From Rapana venosa (lineage: Eukaryota > Mollusca > Gastropoda > Neogastropoda > Muricidae), in assembly GCA_028751875.1 (NCBI GenBank), contig CM054162.1:617959-681958 (forward strand): a stretch of DNA of 64,000 bases, in the 5' to 3' direction. Below are positions 10,218-21,262 of the stretch, piece by piece (the stretch's first letter is position 1; every line of letters starts with the position of its first letter). Made by a program: the position numbers and the translations under genes. The notes under the pieces are model-generated. The model was not told where the DNA came from. It searched no databases and worked only from the letters and a program-made list of their open reading frames with translations.

Positions 10218-12105
10218 TTTTCATGCTACGTGAGAAAAACAGCTATCATAGCTATGGGTATCATGCATCGTGAGAAAAACAATTTGTACGCCTCTGCAAT
10301 TCTGTAAATCTATACCATTGCACTCTTCATTCATGAGGAAGATCACAATGTGCCAGTGTCAGTGTAATTACCTAGTTTATGACAGCATGGTCTTGGAGAG
10401 TAAAAACAATGCATGCACAATTCCATCTTTTCTGCTATCCCAGACTGCTTTTCAGCAAAAGCACATGGCCAGACACATGTCTCATTATATAAATGAAATC
10501 TGTTTAGTCAAGCAATGTTACTCCATTCAAAAGTGAATTTATCAGGTTGTTTGCAATTTTTGGCATTATATTTTTAAATTTGAAACCTGTATTTCACACT
10601 GTTTAAGAAAAACTGTCCATACTGGTAAAATGATTTTCAATTCTGCATCTAAAATATACCATTTGGCAAGAAGGAAAATGAAATCGAAAATAGCATCAGT
10701 TTTCATGCATTCTCCACTCCAAAAAGTACAATCTTACGTGAAATTTTCACATTCGTCGTTTTCAAATGGTCTTTGATACTTTTTTCTAAATTTGTCCAAA
10801 TGTCTTGCTTGGTTCAGCCCCAAAAGAATGTTCGATTGAATCTTTTGTGCTGGGTGCACAGGGGACAACTTGTTGTATTTGTTACACCCATTGCGCACAG
10901 AACAACATTAGTAACGACATTCTGTGCACAATTTTTATCTGTAACCATTGTAAATTTGATGTCTTTAATCTTGTGCAAAATACCATTTTCCAGTTGATTT
11001 CTTCATTAAGTTCCGTTCCATTTTTTACAGCATTTGGGTTCTGTTTGTTTGACATCAATTTTTCATAGTACAGTTTTTGACCCCCGGTGCACACTATCAA
11101 ATTGTCTGTATTGCTTTCATTGTGTCTTTTCAACAATTTACATTGTCACCTATTTTGGACTCCTGCCTTTTTTGCAAAGTGTTTGATTTGTTGAGGATTA
11201 GCCCATTGAAAGTTACAAAGTCAATACAATTATTCATTTGCTTTAGAAAAAATTTCATAATTAAAAAATCACCATTTTCTTGACAAGATGTTTTTTATTA
11301 GATATATCCCCTTTTCTGCTAAAATATTCTTATCAACAACTTTTTTTCCCTAAGTAATGTTTTCTTTATACAAAAGGTTCTGCAAGAAATTCATTTTCAT
11401 TTTGCGGAGTGATGCAATTTCAGAAAAATTTATAACTTAAAAACATGGGCCCAAAAAGGATTAGCCTTCACAGGCTTGTGCGTTATTGATGGACATAAAC
11501 AGTCTAGAGTCTTAAGAAATGGGTATTGTATTTCTGCAATACTGGCCCACTTGTGATTAGATTTTCTAACTTTTCTTACCCATGAAAGCTTCAAAGCATA
11601 TATATAATTTGTATATCAGGTATATTTAGTCCACCTTGTTTTTTGATGGTCTGCACTGCCGTTTTGTCTTCTTATCTTGTCTTGCTTATTGTTCCAAACA
11701 AATTGAAAACAAAGTTTCGTAACTGTTTCAAAAAAATGATCTGGGGTCTGGTATAATACCCACAGATGTATAAGCTTGAAAGAATAAGAGACTTTAGTAC
11801 AGCTACTCTACCTAATGAGTAATAGTTCTTTGTGACCAATTTTGAAAAGCAGTTTAACCTCTGAAAATTTATTATTGAATTTATCTTTTCACATTCTTTT
11901 AGTGTCTGGTAACCAAACACCTAATATTTGAAATCTGGAGGGGTTCCAAATCATTTTCAAAGGGGGGAAAAATATTTTGCTGGAATTTTTTTTACTTCCT
12001 AATCATATGATCTGGGTTTTTTTTCCTTATTCATGTTTAGTCCTGAAACTACCGAATTGTTCGATTATATGTATGGATGTTAAAACGAGGTCTCATCTCC
12101 CGCAT

Positions 12106-12487
12106 TTAAGAGCTGTGTGTCATCAGCAATGAGAAATTTTGTGCTCTTCTTTTCCAATATTGATTCCTTTTATTTCTTTTTTTCTCCTTTATCATTAAGG
12201 CCAAAATCTCTGCACAAAGAATAAACAAATAGGGTGAAATCGGATCGCCCTGCCTGCATCCCCTTTCAATTTTAAACCCATGGGATAGTGCTCCCATTTA
12301 CAAGAACAGTTGATTTGATATTTTTATAGAATTTTTCAACCCAGTGCTTTAAAAACTTTTTCCAAACCCAAACGCTTTTAACACTTAAACATAAAATTCC
12401 AGTTGAGAGAGTCGAAAGCTTTTTCAAAATCGATACTAATGAGTAGCCCTGGTTGATTTTTTTATTCAAATAATTGATAAAAATCAT
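12106..12487 (-). pseudogene. RT core of the L1-like element
   Basis: Two overlapping minus-strand frames together hold the central RT palm: motif A region (FEKAFDS-like), the WVEKFYKNIKSTVLVNG segment, the ERGCRQGDPISPYLF block, and the ADD of motif C just downstream at 12119-12127. At least one frameshift separates them (frames overlap at 12272-12297). The catalytic aspartates are present in sequence, but no intact ORF2 spans the domain. Confidence 0.8.
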
Positions 12488-13462
12488 AAATTAACCTTAT
12501 ATTTGTCACCAATGTACCTGCTGCTCATAAAGCCTGTTGGTCCTCACTGACTAACTTTGGAAGTACTCTTTTCATTCTATGGCTATACAGGACCCTATCT
12601 TATAGACTACATTTTTGGAGGTAATGGGACGCCAATTTTTTTATATCTTTTAGGTTTGTCTCCTTAGGAAGACAATAATCAGTCCCTCTTTTTGTGTGGT
12701 TGACAAATCACCATATTTGTAGCTTTCATTTAATGATCTAACATAAATTGTCCTATTTGTTTTCCAGAAAAAATTTTAAAAAAATCGACTGTGAATCCAT
12801 CTGTGCCCGGACTTTCCGTTTTTCATGTTTTTTAAAGCTGACTTGCTTCCTCAAGTGTAATATTACCGTTTAATGACTCACTTTCTCCTTTGACAGTTTG
12901 GGTATTGCTCTTACTAAGTTATCAATTTCACATTCTTCCGTATTTCTTTTTTTATATAAGTTTCATAAAACGAACTTACTTCTTTTTCAATATCTGCCTG
13001 GGGTTTCAACATACTGGGCCCCCTTTAGTGACTAACTTTGTCATTTGTTTAGTTACAAAATTTCTTTTCTTAAGTTACAGAAGTACTTGAAAACTTTTCC
13101 CCTCTGCTAAACCATCGTGCTTTAGATCTTAGCAATACTCCCCTTTCCCTTCTTTTTGTTTGTATTGCTCGAGCTCCTTTTTTTCTCCTTTATCTGTAAA
13201 AAAATATGTTTTCATTTTTATTTTTGATCTTTTCCAGAGAGTGTAATTTTTACAAGTGCATTTTCATTTCCTGCATCTTCATTTTTTCATAGTTGCGTAA
13301 ATTATAGTTTTGGTTCGTATTTTCATTAGTAGGAAGTCTAGAAAAAGTTTATCTGAAAATTTAAATTCTAATTCTGATTTAGGTTTCATCTTCCAAGTTA
13401 ACTCCATCATATTTATCCTGACATATTCCTTGGTTACATTGAAATTTCTGAATGAATTTCTT

Positions 13463-14113
13463 CTACGAAGTTTTTATCTCTAAGCAAGGAAGAGTTAAAT
13501 TTCCAAAATTCTTACCTTTTTCATTTTGCCAAATTTTTAAAGGGTTTAAAGTTACCCTTGAGTGGTCAGAACGGGATCCAGGCAGGAATCCGTAATTGTC
13601 ATAATACCAGTACAAACGAGTCTGAAAGCAAAAAGAAATCCAATCTACTCTGTTTAAGTGGTGTTGGTTTTCGCCATGTATACTGCCTTCTCTCTGGATT
13701 ATTTTCTCCAAATGTCTGCTAAACCAAGCTCTTCAGTCACTCTTTCTAATGCCTCTCTAGCTCTAGGATTATTGATGTGTGTGTATTTATAAAATTTTAG
13801 TGTGGGTCTAATGCAATGTTCCAATCCCTACAGCAATAATGTTGTTTGTTTTGTATTTCTCGATTGTATCTTTCAGTGAATGGGAAAGTCAGGGTCGTCT
13901 TTATTTGGTCCATACACGTTGACAAGGAGCATGTCCCCTTTTCCCTTTTTGAAAAAATGTAAAAAAGAGAAAATTCCCGTTTTGATCTGTGTACTGCTAT
14001 GTATTTTAAACTCAAAATTTTTTGCAAAAAGAATGGCTACCCTCTTGAATTCGTCTTTTATGATGCGAAAACACATTTATACCCCCATTCTGCGTTCACT
14101 AAATTTTTTTTAG
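13463..14113 (-). pseudogene. AP-type endonuclease region of the L1-like element
   Basis: Minus-strand fragments give VNVYGPNKDD (substrate-contact strand), DWNIALDP (the D-x-N catalytic block, here preceded by CR where CG is usual), and GFLPGSRSDHS (the terminal SDH block). Order and spacing match the apurinic-type endonuclease of L1 ORF2 proteins. The reading frame changes between blocks, so the enzyme is not encoded intact. Confidence 0.75.
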
Positions 14114-15361
14114 TTTTTTGTCAAATGGGGGTCTTGAAGACAAATATGAGTATTTTTCTGCTTAAAAAAATGAAAAAACATCTCTTCTTTTATGCAATCC
14201 CCCCGACCTTGCAATTTAATGAAGCAATTGTGATTTATCCATTATTTGCAGAGTGGGATATTCTTTTAAAGAAACATGACTGGCCAAACCGGGCTGTAGC
14301 CACGCTACTAGATACTTTCCAGGAGCACAAAGGATAGTGAAGCAAAATACCCTGTAAGGTAAAGGTACACCTTTTGAAGTTTCAAAACATAGCATGACAT
14401 CTGCAAATCACACTTCACTCTGAAAAAGAAGAATATAAAGAAAGAAAAAACAAACAAAAACAGAATCTGAAAAACACCCAGAAAAAAAATAAGAAAACTT
14501 TTTGTTACTTAACTAACGCAGGTGAGCCCTGGCGCTCAAGATCAGTATTTCACAACAATGACCTAGTCCCCAATTAGGGGGCCTAAGTCCAACCAACCAT
14601 ATTGACCCCACATGGCTGTCTTCCACTTTATAAACACGTGGTAGCCACACAAGCTAGAGTTGTTAGGAGACGCAATTTTAAAAAATGCATTGTTTAGTCA
14701 AAAACAAGTAAGCTTTTTCTGCTAAAAAAACTAATAATTAGTGATGGGTTTACAGCCAGCCGACCAAAGGGGGCCCCCAATGAGACTGACCCACAAAATT
14801 GGAGCAGGTCAAATCTTTACGAAAATTCTCTGCCCACCTTGATTTGCAATGCAATAATTCAAAAACTCATGCAGCAGGTATCCCAAAGGACCACCCAAAC
14901 TACAACAAGAAAAAAAACCCGAACAAATGGCAATCCAAACCCCCTTTAAAAAAAGGTTGGAAGACCAAACCCCCAACAACCCGAAAACATATCCACTTTA
15001 GATAAAATTGTATCACAGCAAAACACACAAAAAAGTAAATGGCACCTGTGATTGTAATGCACCAAATAAATATGCAAGCAAACAAAAACCAAATTTGCAG
15101 TAGAAACATATCATGGAAAAAATATTTACACAAACCCTTTCGCCTTATGCCTTATAGACATTCTCAATGGCAGGGTGCCAAAAAAAAGCAAATCCCCCAG
15201 TTTCTCGAAAAAAGGGGGGGGAGGGCGAAAAGCAAAACTCCCACAGCCCCTCCACACGGGCACACACACAAGAGAAGGGAAGGGTGGGGGGGCGGCAAGG
15301 AGACCAGGGACAGGAGGTGGTCACCAGCACCCCGTGACGGGGAGATAGGGCTCCTAGTATA

Positions 15362-15906
15362 GTGGTAAAGATCTTATTAGTGTTTCAAGTATATCTCACA
15401 GAGAATTCACAGAGTATTCTAAGAGAGTAGAGCCACAACATATTCAACGCCATATAAGACAGATGAACAAAACAACACAAACAGCCAGCAGTACTGACCA
15501 CAGAATATAACTACTTAATAAAAAGAGACAAAACTCTGTAAACGCATCTAAATAATTGAGCGGTATCTACCTACATGGCCAGCAGGATGAATCACTTTTG
15601 CAAAATGTAGCTATTTTATGAACCTCCAAACAAAAATAAAACTGAAGAAAAACAGTCATTTCGATGTCTTCCAGACAGTTTATAAATCTGCTCCATCCTA
15701 ATGAGCTATTTTAACAATTGTGTGCCAAAAGCGGTTCAGAAACGCTCAAACCTATACAGAACAAAAAAAAGCATTGAACCATTGCTTTAAAGCATTTGGA
15801 AAGAAAGGAATGAATATCAAACACATACTTAGGTCGAACAATAAATTAAAAGACTGAAAACAAAAACACTAGCAAGCAACATCTCTTCTCTTTTGTGGTA
15901 TGTGTA

Positions 15907-15966
<60 letters not shown>

Positions 15967-15988
15967 TGTGTAAGAGGGAGAGAGGAGA

Positions 15989-16021
<33 letters not shown>

Positions 16022-16115
16022 TGTGTGTGTGTGTGAGTGTGTGTGTGTGTGTGTGTAATATGTGTGTGTGGTGTAAGAGAGAGATAGAAAAGAGAGGATA
16101 GAGATAGAGAGAGAG

Positions 16116-16159
<44 letters not shown>

Positions 16160-16290
16160 GTGTGTGTGTGAGTGTGGGTGTGGTGTGTGTGGAATCGGTT
16201 TATTATTTTTTTTTAAAAGTTATTTATTCTTTGTGTTTGTTTGTGTGTGTGGTGTGTGTGAACGAAAGAGAGAGAGAGAGAGAGAGATGA
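15362..16290 (-). repeat. Inverted-repeat arm 2, part 2
   Basis: Reverse complement of 1-916, starting with the second GTGGTAA. It includes the GATCTTATTAGTGTTTCAAG junction segment, the ~500 bp unique part (15375-15890) and the TC/CA microsatellite. Apart from microsatellite lengths the two arms match closely here, in contrast with the gap-side part. Confidence 0.9.
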
Positions 16291-16350
16291 GAGAGAGAGA
16301 GAAGAGAGAGACAGAAAGAGAGAGAAAGCACAAATACATATACAAATTAT
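15893..16350. repeat. Compound (GT)n/(GA)n microsatellite
   Basis: Reverse-strand counterpart of the microsatellite at 1-395, with the same AT-rich break (about 16190-16245). Confidence 0.95.
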
Positions 16351-16351
16351 G

Positions 16352-16396
<45 letters not shown>

Positions 16397-17090
16397 TCTC
16401 TCACGTACACACACAGTCATGGATACACGAAACACACACACACAAACATAAACACCAACATATGCATACACAAACGCACGCATGCCGAGACCCACACACG
16501 CACGCACACACCACACTCACACAAAAGACACCCATACACACAAACATCCGCCTATACACACACGCAAACACACACGAACACATACACACACGAGCACGCA
16601 CTGAATAAACCACACACACACACACACACACACTGAGACACACATGCACACACAGACGAACACACCCGCACACATACACGCGCACATACACCCATACGCA
16701 CTGAAAACACACACACTGAAACACACACTGAAACACACACACGCACGCGCGCGTGCACATACACACACATATAAACACACACATGCGCGCGCACCACACA
16801 CATATATTGAAACACGTGCACATACACACACACGCGCGCGCACTCACTCACGAACGCACGCACGTACGCATGTACGCACACACACATAGTGAAACACACA
16901 TACACATACACAAACACTGGAATCTCCTCATCTGTGTGTGTGTGTGTGTGTCTCTCTCTCTCTTTCTTTCTCTCTCTCTTTTTCTCTCTCACACACACAT
17001 GCACATTCACGCGCGCGCGCGCGCGCACGTAAAACACACACACACACACACACATACACAAGCACACACACAGACCTGCATTTGAATAAA
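16351..17090. repeat. Long irregular (CA)n-rich tract
   Basis: About 740 bp dominated by CA with embedded ACGC, ATAC and CACTGAAA variants, short alternating CG stretches (16743-16756, 17011-17026) and one (GT)n(CT)n insert (16933-16990). Long HTHTH/VCVCV frames across it are low-complexity artefacts. Confidence 0.9.
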
Positions 17091-17138
17091 ACCATTCAAG
17101 CACTTGTTGCTTTGTTTCTGCACAGCCACAGGCACAAA

Positions 17139-17566
17139 TTTGCTTGCTAATATCACTGATATTGAGCAGACGTTAATTTAAAGACATGAAGTTTGCTTGC
17201 TAATATCACTGATATTGAGCAGACGTTAATTTAAAGACATGAAGTTTGCTTGCTAATATCACTGATATTGAGCAGACGTTAATTTAAAGACATGAAGTTT
17301 GCTTGCTAATATCACTTACAGTGTGCAGACGTTAATTTAAAGACATGAAGTTTGCTTGCTAATATCCCTTACAGTGTGCAGACGTTAATTTAAAGACACG
17401 AAGTTTGCTTGCTAATATCACTGATATTGAGCAGACGTTAATTTGAAGACACGAAGTTTGCTTGCTAATATCACTAACAGTGAGCAGCCGTTCATTTGAA
17501 GACATGAAGTTTGCTTGCTAATATCACTAAAAACAGTCATTAAATTGAAAACATGAAGATTGCTTG
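17139..17566 (+). repeat. 53-bp minisatellite, about 8 copies
   Basis: Each unit starts TTTGCTTGCTAATATCACT and ends AAGACATGAAG. The first units are nearly identical; the last two are diverged. The unit contains AATATCACTGATATT, a near-perfect 15-bp palindrome that is degraded in copies 4, 5 and 7. From 17567 to 17780 I see no feature. Confidence 0.95.
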
Positions 17567-17779
17567 CTCTTTTATGTTTACATAAAAAACCTCATCAACT
17601 TGCTTACAATTCACAATGGGTTAGCTTGACATATCTTCAAGAGCAGTACCATCAGAGTATTTTATCAGTGGGTGGTGACAGATCAATACAATCGTTTGTA
17701 TACAGAGTGAAAGAGTAGTGATAGAACTGTACCTTGTTGGGAACCCGTGGAAAATACTTTTCAGAGGACATTGCATTAT

Positions 17780-19375
17780 GACTATCAGAAAATAGTAAAC
17801 TTATCTATTGTTTCTGGTAATGGTCCTTCACTCTAAAAACTGCTATAGTCACACCTCTACTCAAAAGCATGACCTAGACCCCAACATTCTGAAGAACTAT
17901 AGACCTGTTTCCAACCTACCTTTTATCTCTAAAGTCCTTGAAAAAATAGTTATAAAACAGTTCAACCACCAATCTTCTCTCCAACAGTCTCCTTCCTGCG
18001 TTTCAGTCTGCCTATCGCGTCAACAACAGCACTGAAACTACCTTTGTCCACACCTTTAACACAATTGTACTTGCTTCTGACTCAGGAAAAATCTCAATTC
18101 TCACTCTACTCAACTTTTCTCTGCAGCCTTCGACATTATTGACCCCTCTATTATTCTTTCCCATCTTCAAAAAATTGCTTGATGTTACTGGTACAGCTCT
18201 CACCTGGTTTACTTCATTTTACCGACCAATTCCAGACAGTCGCAGTAAACAAGATTCAGTCAGTACCTGCCAGACTGGAATGTGTCTTTCAGGGATCTGT
18301 TCTGGGCTCTGTTCTTTTCACCCTCTACACCGCTCCTCTGTCGCAAAAATTAACCGTCATTAGATCAGCCATCATTTTTATGCAGATGACTCTCAGATTC
18401 TTAGCAGTGACAATCCTGAAAATCTGCCTTCTCTCTTGACAAATATGGCACACTGCTTTCAAGATATCCAAAACTGGATGATGCAGAACAAGTTACAGCT
18501 AAATGCAGATAAAACGGAAATCATGCCTGTAAGGACCAAACACAAATTCACTTCCATTACAACAGCTTCAATACAATTTGGGAATGCATCATCCCTCTAT
18601 CTACTGCTGTGAAGTATCAAGGGTCATTATTGGCAACACTTTCTATGCAAAAATTCATCACCCAAATATGCAAGTCCTGCTCTTAATCAATCGGCATATT
18701 AGTGCAATTCGAAAGTTCCTGTCCACAGATGCAACATCGAAACTTATTGCGACTCTCATTCTTTCACATCTGGACTATTGTAATTCTCTTTTGGCTGGTC
18801 TGCCAGCATCATCAATCCACCCCCTTCAATGTATACAAAACTCTGCAGCTCTTCTAGCCCTTAGAAAGAAGAAAACTGAGCAGATTACTCCTCTCTTGCT
18901 ATCTCTCCACTGGTTGCCTATTCCACAGAGAGTAAACTATAAGATCAGTACCCTTTGTTACAAATGTCTCCACAAAACAGCACCTCCTACCTCTGTGAAT
19001 GTCTTCACTTGTACACTCCTTCTCGTTCTCTCCGCTCTGCAGCAAAAATCATTGTCCAAAACGAATACCTAGATTCATTTAATCCCCCATGGCCCTCGCT
19101 CTTTCTCTTTTTCTGGTCCATAGATCTGGAATGACCTCCCTCTCTCCTTCGCCAAAGCCTTCTTGTGACACTTTTAAATCCAGTCTAAAGACATATTTTA
19201 TTTCAAACCTAAGATTTTCCTCTCCTTCTTCATCTCAGCTTTTCCCGCCTTCAACAGGCGAGATTCTATCACCTGCCATGGGGCCTGTTGTGTGTGTGTG
19301 TGTGGTGTGTGTGTGTGTGTGTTTGTGGTGGTGTGTGGTGTGTGTGTTGTATATGTGTGTGTGTGTGTGGTGTTG

Positions 19376-19414
<39 letters not shown>

Positions 19415-19509
19415 CGTGTGTGTGTGTAATGTGTTGTGTGTGTGTGTGTGTGTGTGAAATATGTGTGTTGTGTTGTGTGGTATATTGTGTGTGTGTGTGT
19501 GTGTGTGTG

Positions 19510-19546
<37 letters not shown>

Positions 19547-19965
19547 AGTCAAGTCAAGGTCAAACTTTTTTTCAGATGGTACATTGAAAAAGCAGTGCAT
19601 TTGCTTTTTTTCATCAAGCCATCAGTGTGTGTTTTGTGTGTGTGTGTGTGGTGTGTGTGTGTGTGTTGGTGTGTGTGTGTGTAGTGTGTGTGTGATGGTG
19701 TGTGTATGTGTGTGCGTGCTGCTGCGTGCGTGCGTGCGTGTGTGTGTGTGGTGTGTGTGTGTGTGTTGTGTCGTACGTGCACATTTGGACATGTTGGAAC
19801 TATTAATCGTTACTGGTTGCATAACTGTGTAAGAATGAGTTGAGTGCAGCACTTGATTTGTCTCTGCAAGATATAGCGCTAAATAAATTCCAATTATTAT
19901 TATTATTATATTATTATTATTTTATTATAAAAGTAACAGACTGCCTTATGTTGATCAAGAAATCG
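17780..19965 (+). mobile_element. LINE family B (CR1/L2-like), copy 1, 5'-truncated
   Basis: RT start region NYRPVSNLPFISKVLEKIV (about 17895-17955), catalytic FYADD with YADD at 18379-18390, then the thumb/C-terminal region with LSHLDYCNSLLAGLPASSI, IQNSAALLALRKKK and SLHWLPIPQRVNYKI (18760-18945). This block order is characteristic of CR1/L2/Rex-type LINEs. The endonuclease is absent and several frameshifts break the RT. The 3' UTR contains a ~500-bp GT microsatellite (19288-19783), then a conserved TATAGCGCTAAATAAATTCC and a (TTA)n tail ending about 19927. The catalytic aspartates survive but no full ORF does. Confidence 0.9.
19288..19783. repeat. (GT)n microsatellite in LINE B 3' UTR
   Basis: Two GT blocks (19288-19545 and 19627-19783) separated by about 80 bp of unique sequence. 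The equivalent position in other family B copies also carries a GT/CA run. Confidence 0.95.
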
Positions 19966-20271
19966 TAATCTACAGAATCAATTGAGAGTAGACGCTCAGA
20001 AAAAGCATTTTCAGGCCATAAAATGGGTTTGAGTGGCATTGAATGCAGATGAGAAATCAACCAACAGAATAACTATGTACACAGGGGCCAAATTATATTT
20101 CTAGTTGAATCAGTGAGGTGGTAAAAACATCATTAGCGCTCCTGTTTATTTATGGGGAAATTATTCCTTTTTTGTTTTCCTTTCATATCTTCATCATAAT
20201 TTTTAAGAACAAGTGCTGGCTTTTACAGTAGAGCAACTACTTGACAAGACCCATTGCTTCTCTGCAATGCA
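19966..20271. other. GPCR upstream region, no recognised feature
   Basis: AT-rich single-copy-looking DNA between the LINE tail and the receptor start codon. I cannot identify a promoter or splice site with confidence. Confidence 0.4.
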
Positions 20272-21262
20272 ATGATGGCAAACAGTTCTACTGTTAACTC
20301 AAGTGATGCAAACACTGTGTCACCTTTGGCTGAACGCCACTATCCCTGGACAACCCAGACAAGCGATCCCTTTTGAAACGCGCCGAGTTATTGAAGCAGT
20401 CAGGTCCATGGTCCTCCTGCCCCTGCTCTACGTCATAGGAGCTCCAGCCAACGTCATCAACATGGCGGTCTTCTTCAAGCAAGGCCTGAACGAGAGAATC
20501 AACCTGTGTCTGTTCTTGCTGGCTGTTTGTGATGTTGCTTTCTTGACCTGTGTCCTGCCCATCTCCACGAGTTTCTTCCAGAGTCAGTTTGCAGACAGTG
20601 GAGAAACCACGCCAATATTTGCCTACATAGTAAACAACAAGTTGTTGGGTCTTTATGGTTTTTATTATATGTCCATGTTCATTTCAACAGTTCTATCTGC
20701 AGAGCGTTGTGTGTGTGTCTTATTTCCATTAGGGGCTCACAGATGTATTCAGACCAGAGTGTTTGGCTCTGTACTGATCCTCAGTGCCTGTGCAGCCGGG
20801 TTCTTACGTTTTGTTGTCACTGCCAAGTATGCCTCCGTTTGTTTCTACGAGGTTCGTACAGGGAGAACAACCTGGCAGATCTCTGTCAGTGATTATTTTC
20901 TCCAAAACAGGGAGATGCTGAACATCTTGGATGGAATCATCTACGGTTTTTGTCTGTCAGTCGGCTGCCCTGTGATTTCCCTCATCACCACTGTGATCAC
21001 TGCAGTCAGACTGCATCAAATTGTGCGATGGCGTGAACGTACATCTTCTACCATGTCCAGCAAAGAAATTGGCGTGACAAAAAATGTTGATACATTTGTC
21101 ATTAGAATTTATTTCCCCAGTGCCTTCATCTCCCTCAGAACACTGGCGATGTTTTATCCTGAACTGCCTCCTGCAGGTCGCTACTCCTGCTTATTTGGGG
21201 ATTTAGCTGGCGCTGCTGCAGCACTGTTCTCTTACCTCAGTCCTGTTTATTTGGGGATTTAG
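20272..21262 (+). pseudogene. Class A (rhodopsin-like) GPCR, N-terminus to start of TM7
   Basis: A seven-helix receptor of the lophotrochozoan orphan/chemosensory type. The likely start is the ATG pair at 20272-20277, giving an extracellular N-terminus with two N-S-S glycosylation sites. A one-base excess in a T run (20371-20374) throws this frame into TGA, and the rest continues in the frame open from 20303. Numbered from 20303: TM1 35-58 with GAPANVINM; TM2 66-88 with LAVCD (D2.50); TM3 about 108-140 ending S-A-E-R-C at the DRY position; TM4 153-173; TM5 208-237; a short TM6 at about 262-284; then GRYSCLFGDLAG, the first part of TM7. At 21187 a tandem array begins and translation ends at TAG 21260-21262. 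TM7's second half is found 5.6 kb downstream. As it stands the product lacks a complete TM7 and is probably non-functional. The ligand is unknown. Confidence 0.85.

Larger units (their letters stand above)
9965..15361 (-). mobile_element. L1/Tx1-like LINE inserted in arm 2, with target-site duplication
   Basis: A 5397-bp insertion flanked by GTGGTAA (9958-9964 and 15362-15368); the empty site is in arm 1 (909-916, reverse strand). Reading the minus strand from 15361: a GC-rich 5' region; an endonuclease region at about 13460-14110 with VNVYGPNKDD, CRDWNIALDPH and a GSRSDHS block; an RT with FEKAFDS near 12410-12440, ERGCRQGDPISPYLFILCAE at 12190-12260 and an ADD catalytic box at 12119-12127; and a C-terminal region at 10770-11136 with LQWLQIKIVHR and CPLC. 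The RGCRQGDPISPYLF form is typical of the L1/Tx1 group. Frames are broken by many shifts and stops, partly from poor consensus. The 3' end is an AT-alternating tail at 9966-9980. Confidence 0.85.
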
